From positions 218,865-282,864 of the forward strand of contig WEDG01002901.1 in assembly GCA_017591395.1 (NCBI GenBank): a DNA stretch of 64,000 bases, written 5' to 3'. Of the stretch, positions 10,905 to 20,889 are shown piece after piece; positions within the stretch are counted from its first letter, which is position 1, and each line of letters opens with the position of its first letter. The translations under genes and the position numbers were made by a program. This DNA comes from Schistocephalus solidus. Lineage: Eukaryota > Platyhelminthes > Cestoda > Diphyllobothriidea > Diphyllobothriidae. The notes beneath the pieces are model-generated. The model saw only the letters and a program-made list of their open reading frames with translations. It ran no database searches and had not been told where the DNA came from.

Positions 10905-11500
10905 CCTAAAATGGAACAAAAGTATCTTGCGATGAATCGGTAACACATATATTGGAAAACACACAACGACATTTTCACCTAAAGACTGCATGAAACGGTT
11001 GCTTAACTTATCATTGAGCTGCCTTAGGAGCCCCAAATGAACGTACTCACCGCTACCCATTGACGTTATGACTGGGTTAATGACTTCACTCCCCAAAAGT
11101 GTTCGTGCGGCTGAGGGTAGGTCCTCGGTTAAGTATGGCTTGATCAGTTTTAAAAGACTGTTCAGATCAATGTATTCCAATTGTGAACGAACTGCACATT
11201 TTTACATTCCGTCGCATAAAGTTAGCTCACATTCTGCAATTGCAGTAGACGTAGACACAGACGGCTATTTATCACCAGGCATTTGTGACCCCGACGACTA
11301 TGCGGAGGGGAAATATGACTAGTCATAAGAGGGTGAGGACTCTCTGTCAGATGACCAACTGTCGGATGAGAAAGACGAATAAGAGGAGTCAGAAGGGTAC
11401 CTTTCTCTCAAATTTTCTTTCATACGCCTTAAAGTATAAATATAGTTTGCGCTATAAACGACGTCTACAGGTTATATTGGAAATTCCTCTCATCATACTC
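10902..11500 (-). pseudogene. Fragment of a DUF4218-type transposase gene (second copy)
   Basis: Minus-strand translation of 10902-11180 gives NSLLKLIKPYL, ARTLLG, MGSGEYVHLGLLRQL and VLPIHRKI. This is the same order of blocks as SSLLKIIRRL, ARTLLG, MGSGEYVHLGLVKQL and GLPIHKKT at 17485-17764 in the transposon at 14-18.5 kb. Farther upstream (11330-11430) the acidic Ser-rich segment is also recognisable. The copy stops at the junction with RTE-A at about 10903, so the rest of the transposase has been lost. The protein would be the N-terminal part of the transposase, before the catalytic core. Confidence 0.7.
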
Positions 11501-11909
11501 ATTTAAGTGAGAGAGACAGTTATCAATAGGACAAAACGAGAACAACAACATCCGTCAGCATTTGCGTCCCTTTACAGCGTGTCTCAGCAGGAAAAGACGC
11601 CCATGGCTGCGCGAGCACAGGCAATCACCCATCCAATCGATAAACCAATAAACCACACACTATCGTTTTTCGCCAATCAAATGGCGGGTGCTACTGGTCG
11701 CGAAAAATGAGCTCGAATTGCGATGCGTTGCTATTAGGGACAGAGGGAAGGAGGCCGCAGTTAGAGCGTCCAAGTTGTTCCGCGATTAGTTCTCAGCGGT
11801 GAGATTTTATAAAAAGAGATAAACAGGAAAGGAAGTCTTTGGAAGAAATTTTGCAAATCCAATAAATATGATGCCGTTCAAGCAAACTAAATTCAAAGAA
11901 CAAGACTAA
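11501..11909. other. Unassigned stretch between transposase fragment and LINE
   Basis: No recognisable frame. It may be the 5' part of the LINE that follows or of the transposon fragment before it. Nothing in the sequence decides this. Confidence 0.3.
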
Positions 11910-13690
11910 AAGCTTGATTTTCAAAAGACGATGGATTACGAGAGGGATTTGCTACAGCGAGCAGTTCAAAATCCCAAATTGCTCTACAGCTTTAAACGAA
12001 AAAACACAAAACAGGGACCCGATTCCTGTTATGAGAAAGGAGGATTGTTTCGAGATATCTGAAATTAAAAACAAAGTTGAACACCTTTCACAGATCTTTC
12101 AGTCAGTTTTCACCAGAGAAGCTGTTTTTACTCCAACTAGTTACAAGAATATGGGAGCGCCAATTATTAAGGATATGCTCTTTCGAGAAGAGGCAGTCTT
12201 GGAAGAACTAAAAGTCCGAGGGCATGCAAATCACTCGGCCCCGACGAGATTCCAGCAAAGCTGCTCCTTGAAATTGCTCAAGAGCTGGCCAAACCAATAT
12301 CAGCTCTTTACCAGAAATCGTTCGGTCCGGAATTCTTCCTACCGACTGGAAAACAGCCCACATTACACCACTTCTTAAAAGCGGTAGTCGTGCACTTGTT
12401 AACAACTACAGGATTGTCAGCCTAACCTCAATCTGTTGCAAGGTTATGGAGAAGGTTGTCAAAAAGGACTTAATGATTTATGAAGAACCTCATAACGTCT
12501 AATCCAGTGCACAACATGGCTTTTGTAGGGGAAGATGGTGCTTTACGATCTAATTTTATGCGAGGCAAAGCTGCAAAAAGCACTCAATGCAAACAACAGT
12601 GTGCATGTGGCTTACATTGATTCTCAGAAGGCCTTCAATAGTGTTCCGCACCCACGTCTCCTTTACAAGTTCAGAATGTCGGGTATTTGAGGCAAACTTC
12701 TTACATGAATCGAGCATTTTCTCGTTGGTCGTTCCCAAGTGTTCTCTGTAGGTGGAGCGTGATCAAAGCACACAGTCATCGAGAGTGGAGTATCACAAGG
12801 TTCAGTGCTCAGACCCATCCTATTTCTCTTGTTCATTATGATTTTGTACAGGAATTGGACTGTGACTTTGCTATGTTTGTGGATGATATAAAAATCTGAA
12901 AATTCACCCTCAATGGTGTTGACGGTGACAATTTCAAAGACAATCTTTGTCGATTGGACGAGTGGTCCCGCAGATGTCTCTTGTCCTTCAAATTAAACAA
13001 GTGTGCGCTGCTACGTCTGGGAAATCAAAATCAGCTCACTGATATGCTAACCTGCTACTTGAATGTAATACCACTCCAAAAAACGGAAAACCAGAAGGAT
13101 CTCAGCGTTTGGATGACAGAAAGACTGAAGCTATCTGCGAAATGTTGCAGGGCGGCTAAATCCGCCAATTCAAGGCTCTTAGCTTTCAAGCAAGCTTATA
13201 AAGTTTTCGATGATGACTGTTTTTCTAAAGTCTTTGGTACGTTTTTAAGACCACATTTGGATATGCAATCGAAACCTGGTGGGCGTGGACCCAACAGGAC
13301 TACAACCTGCTCGAAATGGTGCAGTGGCGAGCCACAAAATAAGTAAGAGATCAAGGTGAACTGCCATATGAGATCCGCCTAAATAACCTTAATCTCTATC
13401 CTCTGTGTTGTAGGCAGTTGCGCTGAGACTTGATACAAACCTTCCTTATCGTGCATGGCATCGGAGTGCGCAATTCTGTGTGATGAATTTTTCCAACTTG
13501 CCACTACGACTAATCTCCAAGGTCACCCATTCAAGCTACGTGTGCTCCAAGGAAGATTGGATGTGAGGAAGCATTTTCTCACCAACTGTGTCGTGAAATG
13601 GTGGAAAACCTATCTGTGGCTATTGTTATGTCCGAGTCTTTGGATGCATTCATACATTGGCTTGGTATACATATGTTGCAGCACAACGAC
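11910..13690 (+). mobile_element. CR1-like LINE, reverse-transcriptase remnant
   Basis: The plus-strand frames follow the usual order of a CR1-type reverse transcriptase, with many shifts: a domain-0 segment (VEHLSQIFQSVFTRE) at about 12075; NNYRIVSLTSICCKVMEKV at about 12400; AQHGF at about 12510; AYIDSQKAFNSVPHPRL at about 12610; a diverged ESGVSQGSVL near 12785; FAMFVDDIKI at about 12870, where the usual FADD is now FVDD; LDEWSRRCLLSFKLNKC at about 12960; a thumb with FGTFLRPHLDM near 13240; and a terminal GHPFKLRVLQGRLDVRKHF at about 13520. Endonuclease is not seen. It is heavily decayed. Confidence 0.8.
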
Positions 13691-14095
13691 TACTATGTGA
13701 ATTATTAACCTTAACAATACCAGTGTACTACGTAAATCTCCCTCCAGTCACTAAACTGTATCATCTTTACATTGCTTCTAATTCTTGTGATTTTAATGTG
13801 GCAAATAAGAATTTTAAAGGCATAAGCCTATTTCCATCAAAAACCCTGAACTAAACGTAGAAATTCCAAAAAATGGAATAAAATGTTGTGATTGATTGGG
13901 AAACTAGTAGGAAAGAAAATTGAACAAAATTTATTCATAATTGTGCCAAGTAATTATGTTTATTGTACGCTGTTATGTATAATATTTTTTTAGAAAGCGA
14001 AATTATAGCAAACGATACACCCTGTTTTAACTCATCATTTGGTCTTTTTCGATTGGCTATTATGGTATACAATAATTGTCTAAAATAATCATGCG
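13691..14095. other. AT-rich intergenic sequence
   Basis: No frame or repeat recognised. It ends at ATGCGCGC, which is the left flank of both the solo LTR (before interruption) and the DNA transposon. Confidence 0.5.
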
Positions 14096-14099
14096 CGCT
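14096..14099. other. Target-site duplication CGCT (left)
   Basis: CGCT immediately precedes the first base of the terminal inverted repeat and is repeated at 18542-18545 just after the other end. Because the right copy includes the first T of the LTR-like repeat, the last T of this copy is a duplicate of that base. Confidence 0.7.
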
Positions 14100-14327
14100 T
14101 GTAACGGACCCGAACTACCCGTGTTGTTTTAAGCAGACCCTCTTCCGTTTTTGTAGACGGGCTGTAAAAATCGACACGCAACAACGATCGGACACGCCGC
14201 TGCCGCTCGATGAGTCGTTTCTACCTATCGCCCCTTCGTCGTTTAAACTATAATCGCTTTCCATTTATCTCATTATTTACATTCATTATATCGAGATTAT
14301 TGTTCACATATATTGTACACATCGCCT
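14100..14327 (+). repeat. Left terminal inverted repeat of the DNA transposon
   Basis: It starts TGTAACGGACCCGAACTACC and runs to CACATCGCCT. It matches the reverse complement of 18314-18541 over 228 bp with about seven mismatches that I can count. Confidence 0.93.
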
Positions 14328-14408
14328 TAACTTATCCCATATATACCATCGTTATATTGAAAATAAAAGAATTTTTTTATAACGATGGTATATATGGGAT
14401 AAGTTAAG
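14326..14408. repeat. Perfect 31-bp palindrome beside the left TIR
   Basis: Arms 14326-14356 and 14378-14408 are exact reverse complements, separated by a 21-nt A/T spacer. The RNA would form a 31-bp hairpin; the DNA could form a cruciform. There is no counterpart next to the right TIR. Confidence 0.93.
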
Positions 14409-14414
14409 CCCTAA

Positions 14415-14515
14415 TAACAATTCGGACGCGAGGGTACGAATTTTCGGACGCGAATCGGATCCAACCATGACTACGAATTCGGACGCGAATCGGATCCGAA
14501 AATTCGTATCTCGTT
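14415..14515. repeat. Subterminal short repeats (CGGACGCGAATCGGATCC)
   Basis: The motif TTCGGACGCGA occurs three times in about 80 bp. Two copies extend to CGAATCGGATCC, and an inverted GGATCCGAAAATTCG lies next to the last. Clustered subterminal repeats in direct and inverted orientation are typical transposase-binding arrays in CACTA-like elements; binding here is inferred. Confidence 0.65.
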
Positions 14516-14719
14516 TTTCAACCGCACAGCGGAACCCCTTACTCCTTTGGTTGACGCCCATCCTAGCTAAACGGTTAACAAACGATCCCCATTACATTCT
14601 AATCGAATGGTTATTAATGATAAAGGTGACTCACGGAAGACTGAGTGAGCAATTATAATGTATTTTGTTTAAAAATATGCAAAGCGTAAGTGCACAAAAA
14701 TAAATCATATAAATTTCTC

Positions 14720-15436
14720 CTAATCAGTAGTCCTGTGTTGATGGACCCGGCAATCCCTCAGCCGTTTCATGAGGTATCTACCCTGTAATGAAAAGACAAT
14801 AAAATTTGTGATGGTGAGTAAGCAATGCGCATGTTTTTATGTAGTTAATGTTTGTATACAACGTTGATAATTAAAATCTACTTACCATCAGCACAGTGCC
14901 TTGGGTTGCCTTTAAGCCCCTTTTCTGCAGTCGGTCATATGCCTTTTTAAAGGCATTTTTTAAAGATCGTTCCAGCTGAAATTTATCCGCCTTTTGCGGA
15001 ATATTCCAAAGATTGAACACGTCTGCGGTGCACATGAATTAGTTAATAAGGAGAAATTTCTTACCCAAAAGAATTACGTTTAAAGGGGAAAGGAAAAATG
15101 CCTTCTTGTCCTGGTGCCGACCGTAGAAAGTTAATCGGTAGGTCACCTCATCGGCGAAGAGGACTGTGAAAACGCGATCAGCAAAATTGCTGACGCTATC
15201 GCCGCCAAGGGAGGCCAAATGGGTAACCTAGTTAGATGGTAAGTAATGTCCAGCCAACCTACCAATTCCTGCCTAAATGCTCTGTCTGCGACGGCTTTGG
15301 TCAGGGCATCTACTTCTTCAAGGGTCGACATTTGCTGTACAATCGGACCTCTTGCAGTAGGCTGGGGCGCATGTGTGCCGCAGGTACCAATGTGCTCATC
15401 CAGCCGATGCCGTGTGGCCGCCACCACTTTCAAAGC
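14720..15436 (-). CDS. Transposon-borne DUF4806-type protein (3' exons)
   Basis: The minus-strand exons with proper splice sites are 15436-15263, 15227-15065, 15022-14886 and 14782-14720, ending in TAG. The introns are 35, 42 and 103 nt. The joined frame reads STLEEVDALTKAVADRAFRQ, then LGGDSVSNFADRVFTVLF, YGRHQDKKAF, NAFKKAYDRLQKRG and a short tail. This fits the DUF4806 family (EELxxLE...L...IGG...V...L...GxGKKAF), small proteins often found beside DUF4218-type transposases in animal genomes. That family match is from memory. The 5' exon or exons, between about 15440 and 16040, were not resolved. The function in transposition is unknown; a DNA-binding or accessory role is a guess. No stop interrupts these four exons. 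Confidence 0.7.
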
Positions 15437-16038
15437 CTGCATAAAGTCTTATTTGTTGCATTTGGCTTTGCATTATCCATCTAAGACTTGCTTTGATGGC
15501 TGATCGGCCACGTCGCGTCTTTCGTTTGCGCCGAATCACGTCTAGGAAGATTATCTATGGAAGGTAATGGCTTATCCGCATGCGGAGGAGACTGGGCAAT
15601 AGGCATAGTGATGCTGGAACCGCTGCTACCAGATGAATTGTCCTAAAAAAGGTCACGGTGGTAATTGTTCTGCGTACCGATGACGACGAGAGGGACAGGA
15701 TGTTCGTAACGAAAACGTTGGAATCTATAGGACATTTCTTAGTCCTTCTGGGACGCCCAGTATGAAATCCATCGTCAGACATAATGAGCTACAACCCAAC
15801 AGGAAAAATAGGGATTAGGAATGCAAAAACTATCTAATCATTCACTGCCTCCCTTCACTGTCCACGAATCAATAGCTGCGGGACTGTTGGGTTGTAGGAT
15901 TGGTGGACAGCGACCGTTGAACGGTGAGAGTTACAGTGAGAAAAAAAGTTAGTACGAGAATATGAGGGAATGTTACCGTCTGACGAATTCTTCAAAATAT
16001 TTATCATGTCTACGGCATGCTTGGCTGATTCCATGATG

Positions 16039-17764
16039 TCAGTCCTCCGTGTCCCATCGTCCATTGATTTCGATTAAGACCAGGTGACCGTTTAAGGGGA
16101 AGCATGCGTATTTCCGAACGGTGGACGGCAATGGGCTTGTTTTGAGTACGCTCCCTAATGTAGCTTTATAAACGTTAATAAATGACGAGTTCTCAGGATA
16201 ATCAAAAAAATCCTCGACATTTTCATACTCTACAAACACTAAGCCTATGTCGCCACTCGAATAGCGGACAATATTCTGCACACATACTAATTTATCGCCT
16301 ACCATAAGTGACCCATTTGATGACGTCGTACCAACTATTACGATTTTGTTCTTAATATACCGAAACTGTGTAAACGAACCACCAGATGGTGGTAGTGGCC
16401 CGTCGCGGTGTTCATAGGAAGAAGTCCATTCTGATAGACCACTTAACGGCCGCTGCTCGGCCTGCAATTCTCCTAGCCTACGGACAACTTGCTGAAGTGG
16501 CTGTGATGGTTTCCTAAGCATGCGCTTCATTTTTCCTCGATAACTTTCAAATGGAAAAGACGAGAAACTATCAAGGGGACCATGTCGTTGGACATCAACT
16601 GGTAGATGAACAATGCTGTGAACATTGTACACCATTTCCGACTTACCATATAAGGACGAATATTTTTCTACAAACATTTTCAACAGTTGCCTACAGTAGG
16701 GCACCCATTCTTTGCACGAATGGGGACGAACAAGACAGTGTATTGCCGTGAACAATAGTAAAAAGTGCTTCCAATATCTTTTGTGAAGGACATCTTTAAG
16801 GACGACTATACCGGTGTACAGTAGAAACTGACGCAGTTCAGTGCCCTTCCAGGTATCGTAATCAGTAAAAGACCTTGCGCGCTGTGAAAATTCCCGTGGC
16901 AAGTAGGCATTAAGTGACTTTAATCTATCATTCACCTTAGATATTGCCTCAGGCGACAACCGGAAATGAACTTCTCTTGGACTTTTCAGCCACAAGTTAA
17001 GAATACGTCGCATTACACCCAGGTAAACTAAATGTAGAGGATCTAACGGAAAGGAAGTAATAAGTCCCACCTTACATGCTAGCAATGGTGAAGTACCGAT
17101 ACGATGGCAGTCATCTATTACGGAGAGGAAATCGGCGTCCGTCCTCAAACGCTCTGAGACGCTATCATATACTACTTTATCTACGTAATCGCCTTTAACA
17201 CAACACCTCTCACCGCCATAATAGGCGTTCACATTCTTAATTTGCTTAATAAAAGCTCTCGCTGGAGCATTGCATATTACAGCTGCTAAACGAAACCCAA
17301 GGGACCTCTTGATATGTTCGACACGCAGACCATCTCTGGCCCAAGATTTTAACTCTTTAGCGTGCGGCGTACAAAGTTTGTACATCTGAGGGCTTTCCAT
17401 AGCCACAGTAAATTCCCACAACGAATATTTCACTAACAAAGGGCTCCATGATTCTACCTAGGATAGGCCAAAACCCGCGCTTAGTTTTCTTATGTATGGG
17501 CAGCCCATCAATAGCTTAATAAGTTACAACACTGTTGCCTATAAGACGCCTGGTAGGGTCTCGAAACTGCTCAGTTAACTGTTTTACAAGTCCTAAATGA
17601 ACGTACTCACCACTGCCCATTGCCATTGCCGTTGAAACATCACTTACCCCACCCAACAGCGTTCGTGCGTCTGCAGGAAGGTCCGAGGTCAGCCGTCTGA
17701 TAATTTTCAGAAGACTGCTGAGATGAATCAATGGTATACGCGAGCGTATTGCCCATGAACTCAT
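16039..17764 (-). pseudogene. DUF4218/TNP2-like transposase (nearly intact, two lesions)
   Basis: This is the transposase of the 4.4-kb element. From the N-terminal side: LLKIIRRL and MGSGEYVHLGL (17764-17520), then AIDGLPIHKKTKRGFWPILG and FVVGIYCGYGKPSD (17510-17380), RLAAVICNAPARAFIKQIK, a Cys-rich YGGERCCVKGDY, FPLDPLHLVYLGVMRRIL, GTELRQFLLYTGIVVL, YNVHSIVHLPVDVQRHGPLD and FPFESYRGKMKRMLRKP. Asp in IDGLP, Asp in PLDPLH and Glu in FPFESY are candidate DDE residues (inference). Lesions: TAA at 17516-17518, and a frame change near 17370 between GYGKPSD and AKELKSW. From about 17370 to the stop at 16039 the frame is open for over 440 codons. The family match rests on recognisable motif order, not on a search. 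Confidence 0.82.
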
Positions 17765-17812
17765 AGCCTCTCGAACCGTAGGTTTCTCTTCAATTGTGGG
17801 TGTGCTTGAAGA

Positions 17813-18049
17813 TTATTTTGCGGCCATGTCAGATATATCTGACGTCCAGCTTGTCTCCTCATAAACAGAGGAAATCACAGAGTCGGAGTCATCATATGAG
17901 GATCTAGAGGAAGAGGTCAGATGCCACGACCATGAAGATGAGTCAGACGGATACATTTCCCTCATATTCTCGGCAATTTGACGTAAATCAGCAAGAAAGC
18001 CTTTCAAGGCACGTCTAGTAAGTGTACTCTCAGATACTGCTCTAAACAT
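17813..18049 (-). CDS. Putative 5' exon of the transposase gene
   Basis: Open frame starting [19 protein letters not shown], followed by a Ser/Asp/Glu-rich segment ([16 protein letters not shown]). The same acidic Ser-rich segment precedes the transposase block in the fragment at 10.9-11.5 kb, so it belongs to the gene. It stops at TAA near 17813; how it joins the next exon at 17764 is not clear, and the stop may be another lesion. Confidence 0.5.
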   Translation of the reverse strand: MFRAVSESTLTRRALKGFLADLRQIAENMREMYPSDSSSWSWHLTSSSRSSYDDSDSVISSVYEETSWTSDISDMAAK

Positions 18050-18313
18050 TCTGCAAAAAAACGGTCATTATAGACAGAACAGGGGTGCAGGCAGTTAAGC
18101 GACCGCGTAGCAGCACGACTGCACAGGAAATGGCGTGGCACGGCGCGCGCGGGATTGACCGCTCAGTGCCCGATCGATTTGCCAATACCGAGGCGCGCAT
18201 TCTTTTGCGCCCTTAGCGACATTTCATCGAGGTGCACTAGCAACCAATCAAATTCCAGATGCGATTGACGTACGACCGTTCGAGCCTCGAATCGTATTTC
18301 ATTGCTATTAGGG

Positions 18314-18541
18314 AGGCGATGTGTACAATATATGTGAACAATAATCTCGATATAATGAATGTAAATAATACGATAAATGGAAAGCGATTATAGTTTAAAC
18401 GACGAAGGGGCGATAGATAGAAACGACTTATCGAGCGGCGGCGGCGTGTCCGATCGTTGGCGCGTGTCGATTTTTACAGCCCGTCTACAAAAACGGAAGA
18501 GGGTCTGCTTAAAACAACACGGGTAGTTCGGGTCCGTTACA
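18314..18541 (-). repeat. Right terminal inverted repeat of the DNA transposon
   Basis: Reverse complement of 14100-14327; it ends GGTCCGTTACA. CGCT follows at 18542-18545. Confidence 0.93.
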
Positions 18542-18544
18542 CGC

Positions 18545-19063
18545 TGTAACGAACCCCAGTTCCGACAAATGTTTGAATGGGCTGGGAGTACTTTTCGCGT
18601 GGATCCTGGATAAGGATGGAGTGATGAGATGTCGGTGAAGATGCCGGTGCCCCCTCCCACTCTCGAACGCTGACCCCCATCCCCACGAGTACCGTCGCCG
18701 CTTATCCTTCGCTACCCTCCGTTCAATGTCAGCATCCCCTCGTCCCGACCTTGCAGTTGCCCACAGCGTTGCACTCCCACCGGTTATCCAAAAGACATGA
18801 CGTAATTCCCCCCACTCCAAAAGGGATATCGCCTCATGTAACGCTCCCTTCTTTATTTTCCATTGTACCCTTTCATACCTTTATATCCTTCTTTATAGTA
18901 GAATCAATTTCCAAAATTTCGGCCGTTCCTTCTAATGACTGTTGCGTTTGAGTGCTCGGCATGGTGCTTAGACCCTGTTCAATATGCGCATCGTCTTATA
19001 ACGACCACAGGTGCGTTATTCGCCCGTGTGTGTGTGCAAACCTCGAAGTCTTCGGCCGCTACA
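18545..19063 (-). repeat. Solo LTR-like repeat, 519 bp (TG...CA)
   Basis: On the minus strand it starts TGTAGCGGCCGAAGACTTCG and ends GGTTCGTTACA, i.e. the TG...CA ends of an LTR. A TATA-like CTATAAAGAAGGATATAAAGG lies inside at about 18885-18905. Related copies occur at 27185-27675 and 27780-28296. GCGC follows it at 19064-19067, and GCGC also precedes the interrupting DNA transposon at 14095-14098. Removing the transposon restores a 4-bp target duplication. No coding sequence. A MITE reading is possible, but the TG...CA ends favour an LTR. Confidence 0.65.
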
Positions 19064-20885
19064 GCGCTCAGGTTGGTGTTGTGCGCGGCTTGTTGTTCGT
19101 CGCCGTGGATGCGGGAGTACGCATGTCGTTAGTTGTTTGGCGGACTTTCACATCCAGTGGTGTTATCCGCGGATTCAAATTGGAATAATTTTTCGTACCA
19201 CTTCTTAATCATAGACCTCCAAGTGCGGTTTTTACTGTCGGCCATGGCTTGCCTAAAGCTACGCGCGCGCTCGCCGTAACAGAGCACACCGTCGTCAATT
19301 CAGGGGCGATACAGATTTAGGTAGCAGAGTAGTTGACAATCTGATTAGTAGTTGGGGTGGCCCTTTCTGGAGAAGGACGTGCATGGGCGCAGCCTAATAC
19401 TTTCACCCTAATAGTATAGATATGTCGATTTTTGTCAATATATAGCCATTGACGTGGATCGCTCTGTTCCACGTCCAAAGCTTTAGACTAGCAACTTTGG
19501 TGCCACAGTAACACACAACTTGTTGGCAAAATGTTATCAGGCTAGCAGTCTACCTCACCTCGGCGGCATTATGCCGACGATTTGTCCGCTACCCTGGTGT
19601 CAAAGTCGTTTTGGTTGCGTGACGGCATGAACCGCGTCAACGACTTATCCGAGCACGAACTACTGTCTCGGTCAGTCCGGGCTTGGCGACTCTGGCTAGT
19701 CCTTGCATTGACGAAAATTGGCCGTTACTTTGCTACCTGAGTAAGTAATTGTCCCATTCTGATGACTTTTTTCCTCATCCAAAATCGGTCGTTTGAAAGG
19801 CTTTGACCCTTGAGTAACGCTTATAGGGATAAGCATACATTTAATGCGAATCCAGACTCTTATTTAGCGCTTTCGGTGCCGTAAATTGTGCTGCGCAGCG
19901 GTTCCAGCCTTATATTACAAAACCATCCATTAGTCAGCCAACCCATCGGATCCGACGTGGGGAGGAAAGTGCACCGTCCCACTTAATTATTGCATACACA
20001 AGGAAGTTTTCAGCTCGTCAAAGTAAGCATCGCATTATTGTTTTTCGAGGAGATGTGAAAATAACAATCCTCGACTGTGTGCTATGCCATGTCTGAATAG
20101 TTGTAACTCTTTCCATTATGCGCCTATAATTTTTGTTCTCAGCATGTTGATGGAGCGCTGCTCTTTCAACTCTGCAGTTAATCACACGGGAAGTATCCTG
20201 TCTAGACGATGACTTTATTCCGTTCAGTCGCTGGCTAGGTTCTATCTGTGACATTTCAGTTATCTTTACCCCTCGGCGCGCGCAACACTTTCAGGCAGTC
20301 GTATTCTAAAATGTAATTAATCTAACCAAACCACACAGTCCTCTTGTGGGTCACACGAAGCACAAGGTCCAACATGTCTCTTTTCTGCGCTTGGAACTGA
20401 GCACTGACATTATATGCCCCTCATACCTCTCGCTATGTCCTGCGGTTGTGTTCATTTGCATGCTGTTCCTCTGAGTGTAAAACGACGTCAAGGGCTGATA
20501 TGCTCTGTATATGGAATCTTGTACTTGTCCTTTCTCGATAAAAATGTTTTTCTAAAGTATTCAAGATTATGAATGACCAATGAGCCACCTTAATAAAATA
20601 GTCGGTACATTTGTTTCGCTGCTTAAGTGCAGAACAAAATAAGTTATTGTTTTGGTTGTGCGCACGCTTTCAGGCAGTTGCATAGGGGGGGATATTTTGC
20701 TCTGCCAATGTTAAATTAGGAATTTCTGGAAAAATGGTCAAAAGACCAAGTTGCTTTAAAAGCTTTCGACGTAAAAGAATCTAAACCCCTGAATTGGGTA
20801 CTTTAGGCGAGCCCCATTTAAAAATTCAAGCCCTTTAGGACCATTGAGGTCAATATATAATCTTAATTCGGCATTAAAAGGTGTT
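19064..20885. other. Anonymous 1.8-kb stretch
   Basis: No supported gene. A short block, CACTTTCAGGCAGTCG near 20287, recurs as CGCTTTCAGGCAGTTG near 20667, which hints at an old duplication. Nothing else stands out. Confidence 0.4.
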
Positions 20886-20889
20886 TTTT

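Larger units (their letters stand above)
14100..18541 (-). mobile_element. DNA transposon, 4.44 kb, TGTAACGG ends, two-gene
   Basis: 228-bp terminal inverted repeats (about 97% identical by eye) bound the element, with CGCT on both sides. Inside, all on the minus strand, are a transposase gene and downstream of it a spliced DUF4806-type gene. The transposase resembles the TNP2/DUF4218 proteins of CACTA-like (CMC) elements. However, the ends begin TGTAACGGACCCG instead of CAC, and the target-site duplication is 4 bp. Subterminal repeats and a perfect 31-bp palindrome follow the left end. High TIR identity and a clean duplication mean a young insertion. Confidence 0.9.

Noticed and set aside
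18388..18820. Minus-strand frames of about 100 codons over the right TIR
   Set aside because: They run across the TIR and LTR boundary, so they join unrelated elements.
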